From contig JAEINR010000031.1 of the NCBI GenBank assembly GCA_016342325.1, positions 1 through 56,121 of the forward strand: 56,121 bases of DNA, given 5' to 3'. The DNA is from Desulfobacterium sp. (GTDB lineage Bacteria; Desulfobacterota; Desulfobacteria; Desulfobacterales; Desulfobacteraceae). The position numbers and the translations under genes are program-made. Shown here piece by piece: positions 25,853-33,196 of the stretch. Within the stretch, counting starts at the first letter, position 1; each line of letters opens with the position of its first letter. The notes under the pieces are model-generated. The model did not search any database. It was not told the DNA's origin and saw only the letters and a program-made list of their open reading frames with translations.

Positions 25853-26475
25853 TGCTTTAACCTGAAGCTGACATGCTGCTGCCAGGGGTTGAGCATGCCG
25901 AAATAGTAATCGGTTTCCATATCTTTTTGGATGGTGGCCAAGACATCAACTGCGGACTCCCCGCTGATGAGGGTCGGATTATCTTCTGCAAAAAAGAGCG
26001 CGCAATAGTAGTCGGGATCAAAGGAGGTCAGGGTGACCACCTTGGGTTGGGACGTTGCCGTCACATGGCAGGGAATCACGAACTCGTAGGTCAGGATACC
26101 CTTGTGGAGGCTTGCTTTGAACCCACGCACAGACTTGACCTCAAAGGATTTGTTGTCAATCTTAATAAAAGCGTAATAGCCGTGGTTGACAAGGTTGTCA
26201 AACATGCCTTTCCTGACTTCTGCGACTTCTTCCGGTTCCAGGGCATGGTTCTTGTTCCTGTCGAAATCCCCGGCCACCATGGTGGAAAACATGTCGTCAA
26301 AGGTCCAGAACATCCGGATGCTGGCAAGGCCTTTGCCGTCGAACTCAAACTTGACCCGCTCCTCGATAAAAACATGGGGATGGGCAAATGCCCCCGGGCC
26401 AGGGCTCCAAAAAACGCCAGCAGCAAGGACAACGATGATGGTCATGAATAATCTGATTAAAGAATACATGGGCAC
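25849..26475 (-). CDS. DUF1007 periplasmic protein with predicted N-terminal histidine
   Basis: A 208-residue exported protein with a signal peptide ending GPGAFA and mature start HPHVFIEERVKFEFDGKG (His32, His34). The body contains an acidic DRNKNHALEPEEVAEVR loop resembling an EF-hand and DPDYYCALFF. DUF1007 proteins regularly accompany NicO permeases and are taken to bind or deliver the metal. It overlaps the NicO gene by four bases. A long hairpin separates it from the DUF4198 gene upstream. Confidence 0.86.
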   Translation of the reverse strand: MPMYSLIRLFMTIIVVLAAGVFWSPGPGAFAHPHVFIEERVKFEFDGKGLASIRMFWTFDDMFSTMVAGDFDRNKNHALEPEEVAEVRKGMFDNLVNHGYYAFIKIDNKSFEVKSVRGFKASLHKGILTYEFVIPCHVTATSQPKVVTLTSFDPDYYCALFFAEDNPTLISGESAVDVLATIQKDMETDYYFGMLNPWQQHVSFRLKQ

Positions 26476-26527
26476 ATGTAAAACAGCATTTTCCCCTCCC
26501 TGTCAACTCTATTTCATAGAGAATAAA

Positions 26528-26587
26528 GGGGACGCCCATAAAATTATAAGTTTCTCCATGGAATGTTATAATTTTATAGGCGTCCCC
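26528..26587. repeat. 22-bp-arm hairpin (REP/MITE-like)
   Basis: GGGGACGCCCATAAAATTATAA (arm 26528-26549) pairs with 26566-26587 at 21 of 22 positions around a 16-base loop. The arm beginning GGGGACGCC resembles extragenic palindromes linked to REP-associated transposases, although no such transposase is in the window. It lies between two same-strand genes and could act as a terminator or mRNA stabiliser; the T-rich side is on the plus strand. Confidence 0.7.
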
Positions 26588-26602
26588 AATTTTTTGCTTT
26601 TT

Positions 26603-27496
26603 TTAGGGCTTGACAGTAAGACTTACGGAGGAGCCATAGTAAATGGTCTGGCATTTCCCGGCAAGGTGTTTCAGTTCGTTGTCCGGCTTAACCTCTTTTC
26701 TCACCATGACGTTTACCACCCACTCTCCTGCTGTGGGAACACGGATCTGGGCCTTGCCGTCCATGATATAGGATGACAGGGAAAACCCGTCGGGTCCGCC
26801 ATAGGTGTTGCTGGTGGCAAACAGATAATTCATGCCGTCCATGTCGCAATTAAGTTTTTTGCCATTGAGTGCGGCTTCAAAAGTGATGAGATCACCGGCA
26901 TGGACATCGCCCAGGTCACAGGTGGGCATGAGCTCAAGCGTGTGGCCGGCGGGCTCGGGGGTTGTCCATTTTTCAATGGCCATATAAGTTTTTGCCACGG
27001 CCTTGTATCGGCAAGAGAAGTTAAAGGATTTGGCATCCTTGATCTCATCCATGGCCTGGGTGGTCATCTTGGTTTTTCCGTTCTTGTCAACATACCCTGT
27101 AAAGAAGTTTGCCTTTGACTCTGCAACCACCTGATAGGTGCCGGGCGTTGTCTCTTTTGTAAGGGAAATCTTCCTGAGGCCAAGATCTCCCGGTATAATA
27201 TCCATGCCTGTCTTGGATATCACAGTTTTCTCTTTCTTGATCACCGGAAGCGCCATGGCGGTGATGCTGTTATCCGGCCCGACAAGATCATACCGCTCAA
27301 TGGTGACGGCTCCGCCTTCGGACATGAGGAAATCGTCCATGGGAACCACATGTCCCCATCCAAGGGAGGAGATGGCGTGGCCCGGGGGATGGGAAAACGA
27401 TTCATTGAGGTTGACCCAGAGGGAATGGGCAAAGACATTGGTAGAAAAAGCAAGGGCTGCCATTGAGGTACAAAACAGTGTGATTCTTTTCTTCAT
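26603..27496 (-). CDS. DUF4198-type periplasmic protein with predicted N-terminal histidine (copy 2)
   Basis: A 297-residue exported protein with a signal peptide ending STNVFA and mature start HSLWVNLNESFSHPPGH (His24). The body has the DUF4198 pattern (SSLGWGHVVPMDDFL; GHTLELMPTCDLGDVHAGDL; AGEWVVNVMVRKEVKPDNE). It is related to the copy at 17863-18705, where PLELVPTKD and SGRWFIRYSTN occupy the same places. The leader contains the 11-mer TATTTTGTTCG (27516-27526), also seen before the gene at 29301-30095. It probably handles a metal or metal complex in the periplasm (inference). Confidence 0.8.
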   Translation of the reverse strand: MKKRITLFCTSMAALAFSTNVFAHSLWVNLNESFSHPPGHAISSLGWGHVVPMDDFLMSEGGAVTIERYDLVGPDNSITAMALPVIKKEKTVISKTGMDIIPGDLGLRKISLTKETTPGTYQVVAESKANFFTGYVDKNGKTKMTTQAMDEIKDAKSFNFSCRYKAVAKTYMAIEKWTTPEPAGHTLELMPTCDLGDVHAGDLITFEAALNGKKLNCDMDGMNYLFATSNTYGGPDGFSLSSYIMDGKAQIRVPTAGEWVVNVMVRKEVKPDNELKHLAGKCQTIYYGSSVSLTVKP

Positions 27497-27545
27497 TTTA
27501 CGTTTCTCCTAGTGTTATTTTGTTCGTAAAAATTAAGGGTTGTTT

Positions 27546-27872
27546 TCAGCGGGGTCCTGGTTCGCGCACGGTGTGTCCCGGTCCTCCGTCAAGGAAAATG
27601 GTATAAGGCACCCTGGGTTTTTCAAACGTCATCTCCCCATCCTCATCCATCTGCATTTTCTTTAAAGTCTTCTCTTTATCGTCCGCCAGATAAAGTGTCA
27701 TACCAGCAGCTGTGGCACCGGTTGAGAACATCCCCTCAACGGTTACGGTGTTGTCTTCATTATCCATCACAGTCATGTACAATGTGTGGGAAAAGCAGAC
27801 AGAAGCGGTCATGGCAAGCAAGAGGATGATACCCGCAAGGACAAATGACCTCTTTTTCAAAAATCGGCTCAA
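27546..27872 (-). CDS. Small periplasmic protein with predicted N-terminal histidine (paralogue of 16429-16746)
   Basis: A 108-residue exported protein. The signal peptide (MSRFLKKRSFVLAG...) ends VCFS and the mature chain would begin HTLYMTVMDNEDNTV (His29), nearly the same opening as the DUF4198 protein at 17863 (HTLYIQ). The body (VEGMFSTGATAAGMTLYLAD, PYTIFLDGGPGHTV) matches the small protein after feoB. It precedes DUF4198 copy 2 on the same strand with a 49-bp gap. No known function. Confidence 0.72.
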   Translation of the reverse strand: MSRFLKKRSFVLAGIILLLAMTASVCFSHTLYMTVMDNEDNTVTVEGMFSTGATAAGMTLYLADDKEKTLKKMQMDEDGEMTFEKPRVPYTIFLDGGPGHTVREPGPR

Positions 27873-28041
27873 TTTCAGATCTCCTTTCTGTTAAAAATAA
27901 AACGTAATCCCCACCCCTTGGGCAATGCCTTGGAAAGGGCAAGCTGCCGTATTCTCTCCAGGGCGGCCGGATATTCCGGTTGATCCTATTGATATTTAGC
28001 GTTGCTGCTCCTTTTCCTCTCCCTAGCAACTGTAAATTTGC

Positions 28042-29304
28042 TTAAAAACTGTATTTTGCCTTGACCCACACCTGGGTATTATCCCTGTACCTGCCAAACG
28101 TCCCCTCCCTGTCCCCCGTGAATATGTCTGAGCCAAGGAAAAGGGAAAAACCGTCCATCACCGCATACTCCCCTGAAAGCCGGGTGAGGCTGTCCCCCGC
28201 ATCCATGGTGTAATAGTGCATCCCCGACAAGATGAGTTTCTCCCTCAATAGCTTCCTGGATAAATTAAAGGTGACCATGGTGGTATGCTTTTCCCGGGCA
28301 ATCGTATCTGAGAATCCAAGGATACGATCCCCTGTCACCTGGCACAGGAGGGACCAATTGCTGCCGGGATACCAGTCAACCCCCAGAAGCCATTTCGCCT
28401 GATCTTTCTTCTGAAGGAGGGAATCCCGATCCCTTGCCGAATAACGGCGGCCATGGAAAAAAGCGGCCTCTCCCCTGAACACGAAATCCCCATAGGGCTT
28501 GGAAAACTCAACCCCGGTGATGTGAAGACGGTTGAATTCAGGGGTAACAAGGTATGCGTCGGAAAATTCGCCCGCCTTCCGGGTAAAAGCGTAATCTGGT
28601 AAATCGTTCCATGTATAAAAATAAGACAGGGCAAAATCAAACCCGGGAAGGAAAAAGGCGTACTTTGCGCCGAACTCACCATTTTCAAGCCCCTTGCCCG
28701 GTTCGGCGTCACCGGATGACCGGGTCATGGTATCGGTTGAGGAAAATCCGCCGACGGCCCAGGGACTGTCATCTTCAGGCAGGATACCGGCCTTGAAAAA
28801 AGGGATATAGATCAACTCAGCCGTGCCATGGGTGCCAAAGAGCCTGAACTTCAGGGCATCCACCGCCATCCTGATCTCATCAAAATCCCGGGTAATATAT
28901 TCCGACAGATCAGAAGGTGAGATATTATCAGTGACGCGCACGCCGTCGGCATTTCCCCAGGTGATGATCTGCCTGCCCGCCCTCAGGTCCCATGGGGATG
29001 AGACATAATCGACATAGGCCTCATGGATGGACACGCCGGATTCATCTCCGAACCGATAATTCGCCGACAGGTCCACCGAGGCAAACAGGGAAATATCGGC
29101 CGTTGAGGCGCGCCCTTCAACCCTTGCCAGGGTTTCGGAGGCAAGGAAGTCATTTGGGCTTTTTGCCTGGAAACAATGCCGAGTCTCAACATATCCGGAC
29201 AGATCAAAATCCAGACCCAAATCCGGATCCGGGTTCAAAAAGGCTGACGCCTCTTGGGCCATTGCAAACAAGAGCACAAAAATGGCTGCCCCCCATTTTT
29301 TCAC
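28042..29304 (-). CDS. DUF1302-like outer-membrane beta-barrel protein
   Basis: A 420-residue outer-membrane protein with a signal peptide (ending EASAF), alternating beta-strand pattern and C-terminal aromatic residue (WVKAKYSF). The segment DLRAGRQIITWGNADGVRVTDNISPSDLSEYI is typical of DUF1302-type barrels. It overlaps the preceding lipoprotein-sorting-like gene by four bases. Such pairs commonly travel with RND exporters, but none is here; in this setting the pair may extend outer-membrane traffic of the metal island. Confidence 0.78.
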   Translation of the reverse strand: MKKWGAAIFVLLFAMAQEASAFLNPDPDLGLDFDLSGYVETRHCFQAKSPNDFLASETLARVEGRASTADISLFASVDLSANYRFGDESGVSIHEAYVDYVSSPWDLRAGRQIITWGNADGVRVTDNISPSDLSEYITRDFDEIRMAVDALKFRLFGTHGTAELIYIPFFKAGILPEDDSPWAVGGFSSTDTMTRSSGDAEPGKGLENGEFGAKYAFFLPGFDFALSYFYTWNDLPDYAFTRKAGEFSDAYLVTPEFNRLHITGVEFSKPYGDFVFRGEAAFFHGRRYSARDRDSLLQKKDQAKWLLGVDWYPGSNWSLLCQVTGDRILGFSDTIAREKHTTMVTFNLSRKLLREKLILSGMHYYTMDAGDSLTRLSGEYAVMDGFSLFLGSDIFTGDREGTFGRYRDNTQVWVKAKYSF

Positions 29305-30095
29305 CGGACAATGCCCCGGGAGATCGTAGCCACCTTGAAAAAAGAATCTGCCACACCGATGTTGTATTCAACATTCCGGATCTTCATGATCGTGGTGTGA
29401 TTCTCCCGGGGATTCTTCATCTCCATCTCAAAGATGGTCCAGATGTTATCCTGCTTTTTCAGGTCACGGACGCAAAAGGTCTTTATCAGGCCCTGGGCGT
29501 CATAGTACTCGGCCTTGACAACAACATTGGCATCCTTCCTGACCCAGGCGATCTTTTTGTCATAATAGTCATCCGTATCCACGGGCACCGACTCGACCAC
29601 CCAGCAGTCCACCCCATGAAGAACCGCCCCACCGGTCAATGCATGGGTGTCCTCATCGACATTTCTATCCCCCATGTCATCATAGGTAAAGTCACTGCCC
29701 ATGAAATAGTCCTTGGTTGACTTGCCGGAAATTCTTCTCACCTTTCGCAGGGCCGGCATATAGAGCCATTTATCATCGTCGGTCCCGGGATTGTCGTACT
29801 CCCAGGAAAGAAACGATGTGCCCTTGACATCCATGGGTTTCTGGAAATACATCAGTTTTTTAGCGTCTTTGCCATAATCCTTTGAATAGGAGAGCATTTT
29901 TCGTACCCGTTTTTTTCCCCGGTGATTGACAAGGGTCATCTCAACAACCGATTTTCTGTCCTTCCCGTCATCGCGCTCATCCACCATGACCATCACCTCC
30001 CGGCCGGTCAAGGCCTGGGCCTGGGTATTCAGGGGGAGCAAACCTGCAACAAGGATCAAAGCAGCCATTAAAATGAAACACAATTTCCCGCACAT
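29301..30095 (-). CDS. Outer-membrane lipoprotein-sorting-like protein (LolA-type fold)
   Basis: A 264-residue exported protein with a signal peptide (ending NTQAQA), then a LolA-like antiparallel sheet: MTLVNHRGKKRVRKMLSYSKDYGKDAKKLMYF, SFLSWEYDNPGTDDDKWLYMPALRKVRRI and SDFTYDDMGDRNVDEDTH. This matches the family paired with DUF1302-type barrels. It is the first gene of the barrel operon. The leader contains TATTTTGTTCG at 30127-30137, shared with the DUF4198 copy 2 leader. It probably binds a lipid or hydrophobic ligand in the periplasm. Confidence 0.82.
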   Translation of the reverse strand: MCGKLCFILMAALILVAGLLPLNTQAQALTGREVMVMVDERDDGKDRKSVVEMTLVNHRGKKRVRKMLSYSKDYGKDAKKLMYFQKPMDVKGTSFLSWEYDNPGTDDDKWLYMPALRKVRRISGKSTKDYFMGSDFTYDDMGDRNVDEDTHALTGGAVLHGVDCWVVESVPVDTDDYYDKKIAWVRKDANVVVKAEYYDAQGLIKTFCVRDLKKQDNIWTIFEMEMKNPRENHTTIMKIRNVEYNIGVADSFFKVATISRGIVR

Positions 30096-30217
30096 AATAC
30101 CTCCGCCATTTTTTTTCGTTAGTTGCTATTTTGTTCGGCAAGACTAACATCCCAGTGACAAAAGTTCTACCCAGATAGGGATTCATTATGCCCTGATCGG
30201 AATTTTTTATTTGATAC

Positions 30218-30264
30218 CCGCCAAAAAAATTAAAATGACGATCCCGGAAACATCCGGGATCGTC
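30218..30264 (-). terminator. Terminator of the TonB-dependent receptor gene
   Basis: On the minus strand the stem GACGATCCCGG / CCGGGATCGTC (30237-30247 and 30254-30264, loop of six) is followed by a T-rich stretch (ATTTTAATTTTTTT). It lies 22 bp after the receptor stop and so ends that transcript before the next operon begins. Confidence 0.85.
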
Positions 30265-30285
30265 CGGGAAGTAAAATAACGTGGA

Positions 30286-32247
30286 TTAGAAACTCAGGTT
30301 TACACCGGCATAGACCATGGTTCCCAGCAGCTTGTCGTGGAGTTCCTCCTCCTTTTCATCCAGGAGATTGTCTACCCCCACATAGATATCTATTTTTTTA
30401 CTCAGCCTCTTTTTAACGTTAAGGTTGAGCAGGGTAAAATCATAGTTTTTCTCGTCTTCCAGGTAATCCATGGTGTGCTCCCCCCATAGGTTGACGTCAA
30501 AATCAAACCGGGGATGGGTGTAATAGAGCTTGGCGATGATTTTATTTTTGGCCCGCTGCTCCAGCCGTTCATCCGTATCCTTGTCCATGGCGTCCAGGTA
30601 GGAATAGGCTGCCTGGAACCTGAGATCATCTGTTATGCTGAAACCGGCCTCCAGTTCAACCCCCTGGATCTCGGCCTTGCCGATATTCCGGTAGATATAC
30701 GCCTTTGTCTTTGGGTCTTCACGGTGGCTGTACACCGAATCGATCAGATCGGTCACATCGTTATAGAAATAGGCAATACGCCCGTTGACACGACCTCTTT
30801 CACCTTCCAGGGCAATTTCATAGCTGTTGCTCACCTCCGGCTTGAGCTCCTTGTTGCCAATGATATGATACTTACCGCCCATGCCGTACCAGTCCTTGTA
30901 GAGCTGGGGAGCACTCGGGGCCACGTAGCTATGACCATAATTGAGTTTCATCCGCATGTCCGGTCCCAGGAACCATGTGATTCCAAGCTTGGGACTGATC
31001 TCACTGTCAAACTCCTCGGGGTCGTCATACCGCAGGCCGGGGATGATGAGCAACCTGTCGCCGATGCTCCATTCATCCTGAAAATAGAGGGCATAGTTAT
31101 CCGGTTCACTTTCAGAGCCCTTGACCGTGACGCCCTCCCGGGTCAGGGTGAAATTACCCTCCCCGGTATCCATGCGGGCACTGTGATGGAATTCCCTTCG
31201 CCATTCTCCTCCCAGGGTGGCCAGATGACTCTCACCTAGAACCTTGGAGACCTGGCCTTCCAGGACAGTTGTTTTTCTCTCTCCCGAATCAAAATCCTTT
31301 AGTTCTCCTGCGGGATGGAGGGTTCCCTTGCTGAGGTAATCCTCCAGATACCGACTCTCATACTCCTTGTCGTAATCCGATTGGTACCCCCGGAGAATGG
31401 CCGTGAGTCCTGGTTTTTTGTACTGAAACTCAAGGGAGGAATCAAAGCGTTCGCACCCATTCACAGAACTTCTGAGATAGGTGCTGAAAAGCTGGTTTTT
31501 AACCTCATCGTCGGTAAACCCCAGGGTCAGAATGGAAGAAAGGGCATCGGTAAACTGATAGGCGAGCTTTCCGTTTACGCTCTGGAGTTCCTTGTCCGGG
31601 GTGAGAGACACCTCTTCACTGGTCATCAAGGCATTGCCGTCCATCATCTGACCCGATAGATTCAATCCGAACCGGCCCATCTTTTCCCCGCCCAGGACCA
31701 GGTTAAAGTAGGCTTCGCTGAAATCGGAATCCCGGTCATAGGCACCGTACTTCATCCCGGCAACGGCAGATATGGCTTCAGCCTTTTTAGTGATCACATT
31801 GATAACCCCGCCCATGGCCTCTGAGCCGTAAAGGGTGCTCATGGGGCCCCGGATGATTTCGATCCGTTCAACATTCTCCAGGGTCATTCGGTCGGTTTCA
31901 TTAAATTTTCCCAAGGGACCGGCCATGCGCTTACCGTCGATGAGCAGCAGCGTGTGCCTGCCGTTCATTCCCCGGATGGAGGGCGTCGTCCGAACCATGT
32001 TGGAAGAAAAGTCGATACCGGTGGAATACTTCAGCACATCGGTCACCGTGGCGCCCTCCATCCTGCGAATATCTTCCTGGGTAACGATCTCCACACTCGC
32101 CGGAACATCCATCACACGGGCCTCGGTCTTGGTGGCTGTGACCACGATTTTATCTGCAACTACGGTCTCTTTTGCTCCTGCCGAGCCGCCCCAAACCAGG
32201 GTGGCGGACAGGGCCAGCAAAAGGCCTTTCAGTACTTTTCCGTTCAT
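30286..32247 (-). CDS. TonB-dependent outer-membrane receptor (CirA/FepA-like)
   Basis: A 653-residue receptor. A signal peptide (ending GSAGA) is followed by a TonB box region (DKIVVTATK), a plug domain with VPASVEIVTQEDIRRMEG, RGMNGRHTLLLIDGKR and LENVERIEIIRGPMSTLYGSEAMGG, then a 22-strand-type barrel ending with a C-terminal phenylalanine (YAGVNLSF). It imports a metal complex using TonB/ExbB/ExbD energy. It is monocistronic, with its own promoter at 32343-32371 and a terminator after it. The ligand cannot be read from sequence; Feo, PchR-like and binding-protein neighbours point to iron. Confidence 0.94.
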   Translation of the reverse strand: MNGKVLKGLLLALSATLVWGGSAGAKETVVADKIVVTATKTEARVMDVPASVEIVTQEDIRRMEGATVTDVLKYSTGIDFSSNMVRTTPSIRGMNGRHTLLLIDGKRMAGPLGKFNETDRMTLENVERIEIIRGPMSTLYGSEAMGGVINVITKKAEAISAVAGMKYGAYDRDSDFSEAYFNLVLGGEKMGRFGLNLSGQMMDGNALMTSEEVSLTPDKELQSVNGKLAYQFTDALSSILTLGFTDDEVKNQLFSTYLRSSVNGCERFDSSLEFQYKKPGLTAILRGYQSDYDKEYESRYLEDYLSKGTLHPAGELKDFDSGERKTTVLEGQVSKVLGESHLATLGGEWRREFHHSARMDTGEGNFTLTREGVTVKGSESEPDNYALYFQDEWSIGDRLLIIPGLRYDDPEEFDSEISPKLGITWFLGPDMRMKLNYGHSYVAPSAPQLYKDWYGMGGKYHIIGNKELKPEVSNSYEIALEGERGRVNGRIAYFYNDVTDLIDSVYSHREDPKTKAYIYRNIGKAEIQGVELEAGFSITDDLRFQAAYSYLDAMDKDTDERLEQRAKNKIIAKLYYTHPRFDFDVNLWGEHTMDYLEDEKNYDFTLLNLNVKKRLSKKIDIYVGVDNLLDEKEEELHDKLLGTMVYAGVNLSF

Positions 32248-32342
32248 CGTTTTTTCTCCTTCGTCAAGGGGGCGGCGCCCCTTACTTTTGTTAACCGGAA
32301 GATTGAGTAAATACCAGATTATTTTGGCTACATAAGAAATGT

Positions 32343-32371
32343 TCTTTATGCCAAACTTTTTAGGTTGTCAA
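32343..32371 (-). promoter_or_regulatory. Promoter of the TonB-dependent receptor
   Basis: On the minus strand TTGACA (32371-32366) and TAAAGA (32348-32343) are spaced by 17 bp, about 95 bp before the receptor start. The spacer contains the reverse complement of CCAAACTTTTTA (32351-32362), the 12-mer also found just before the -35 of the feo promoter. Confidence 0.6.
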
Positions 32372-32470
32372 GAAAACTTTTTCATATTGGCGTTACAAGG
32401 CAGGGACACTGATGAAGTTGGCAGGTATTGCAGCCAAGCAGAAAAAGGAATTTAAAATGACGACAGACAG

Positions 32471-32490
32471 CAAGCAAGCAAGCAAGCAAG
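32471..32490. repeat. (CAAG)5 tetranucleotide repeat
   Basis: Five perfect CAAG units lie between the receptor promoter and the IS3-type fragment. They are not in a coding frame I can support. Tetranucleotide runs are prone to slippage; here it may simply mark IS-derived debris. Confidence 0.8.
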
Positions 32491-32559
32491 CAGAATTTGC
32501 CTGTTGCACCGAACCTATTAAATCGACAGTGTGAAGTGAAAGAACCGGAAAGGGAACGT

Positions 32560-32729
32560 TGAAGACTGAAAGAATCTTTTTTACAAACGATGCAACCCGA
32601 GAAAACGCCAGAAGAGACGTCGTTGATTACATTGAAATGTTATACGATAGAAACAGGCGGCATTCTTACCTGGGCTATGTGAATCCTAAAGAATTTGAAA
32701 TTCTGTGGCTTTTCAAAAAGGCTGCTTAA
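32560..32729 (+). pseudogene. C-terminal fragment of an IS3-family transposase (OrfB), frameshifted
   Basis: The translation LKTERIF, then after a one-base slip in a T5 run TNDATRENARRDVVDYIEML and YDRNRRHSYLGYVNPKEFE, is the unmistakable end of an IS3-group integrase-type transposase. Everything upstream of LKTE is missing and the frame is broken, so it is inactive. The GC-poor sequence after it (TGTCCACGTTTACTTGACCA, 32734-32753) looks like the element's terminal repeat. Confidence 0.8.
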
Positions 32730-32765
32730 CAAACGTGTCCACGTTTACTTGACCAGGTCACTTGT
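32730..32765. mobile_element. Remnant IS3-type terminal end
   Basis: TGTCCACGTTTACTTGACCA followed by GGTCA comes directly after the transposase stop, as expected for the right end of an IS3-family element. No matching left end was found in the window, so most of the element has been deleted. Confidence 0.45.
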
Positions 32766-32848
32766 ACAATAACTGGTTGGCATAAAATAAGACCGCCTCT
32801 TACCTGTCAAATTATTATAATTAATCAACGACGTTCCTTGTTTATTTG

Positions 32849-33187
32849 CTATATGATGTGCTCAATAGCATCTTTTTCATTATCATATACAGATGCCCAT
32901 CCTATATTCTGAAGTTGATCCAGTGAGTTAAAGGTATCAGAACCAATCATTTTAGGTATAAGCACATGGACTTCAAATGGAAAAGAGTTAAGTTCTTCTA
33001 TATCTTCGAACCTCCCGACAATGTATAGAGTATCAACATCTACGCCACCCAGACCATAATCCTGTCCAAATACAGGAATATCAACGAGAACCCTAAAAGC
33101 TACACGACCTTCAATTTTCAGTTTAGTCAACGAAACAATTTTCCTCGGTTTCTCAAATTCTTCATATTCATAAGAAGATAAATACAT
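32849..33187 (-). CDS. Candidate immunity protein for the Rhs toxin
   Basis: A 112-residue soluble, acidic protein (MYLSSYEYEEFEKPRKIVSL...AIEHII) beginning 9 bp after the Rhs stop on the same strand. It has no signal peptide and no family I recognise. Position immediately downstream of a variable Rhs tip, small size, low GC content and acidity are what is known of cytosolic immunity proteins. If the toxin is an EF-Tu ADP-ribosyltransferase, this protein should bind and block that domain. The function is inferred from position only. Confidence 0.65.
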   Translation of the reverse strand: MYLSSYEYEEFEKPRKIVSLTKLKIEGRVAFRVLVDIPVFGQDYGLGGVDVDTLYIVGRFEDIEELNSFPFEVHVLIPKMIGSDTFNSLDQLQNIGWASVYDNEKDAIEHII

Positions 33188-33196
33188 AATCTATCC

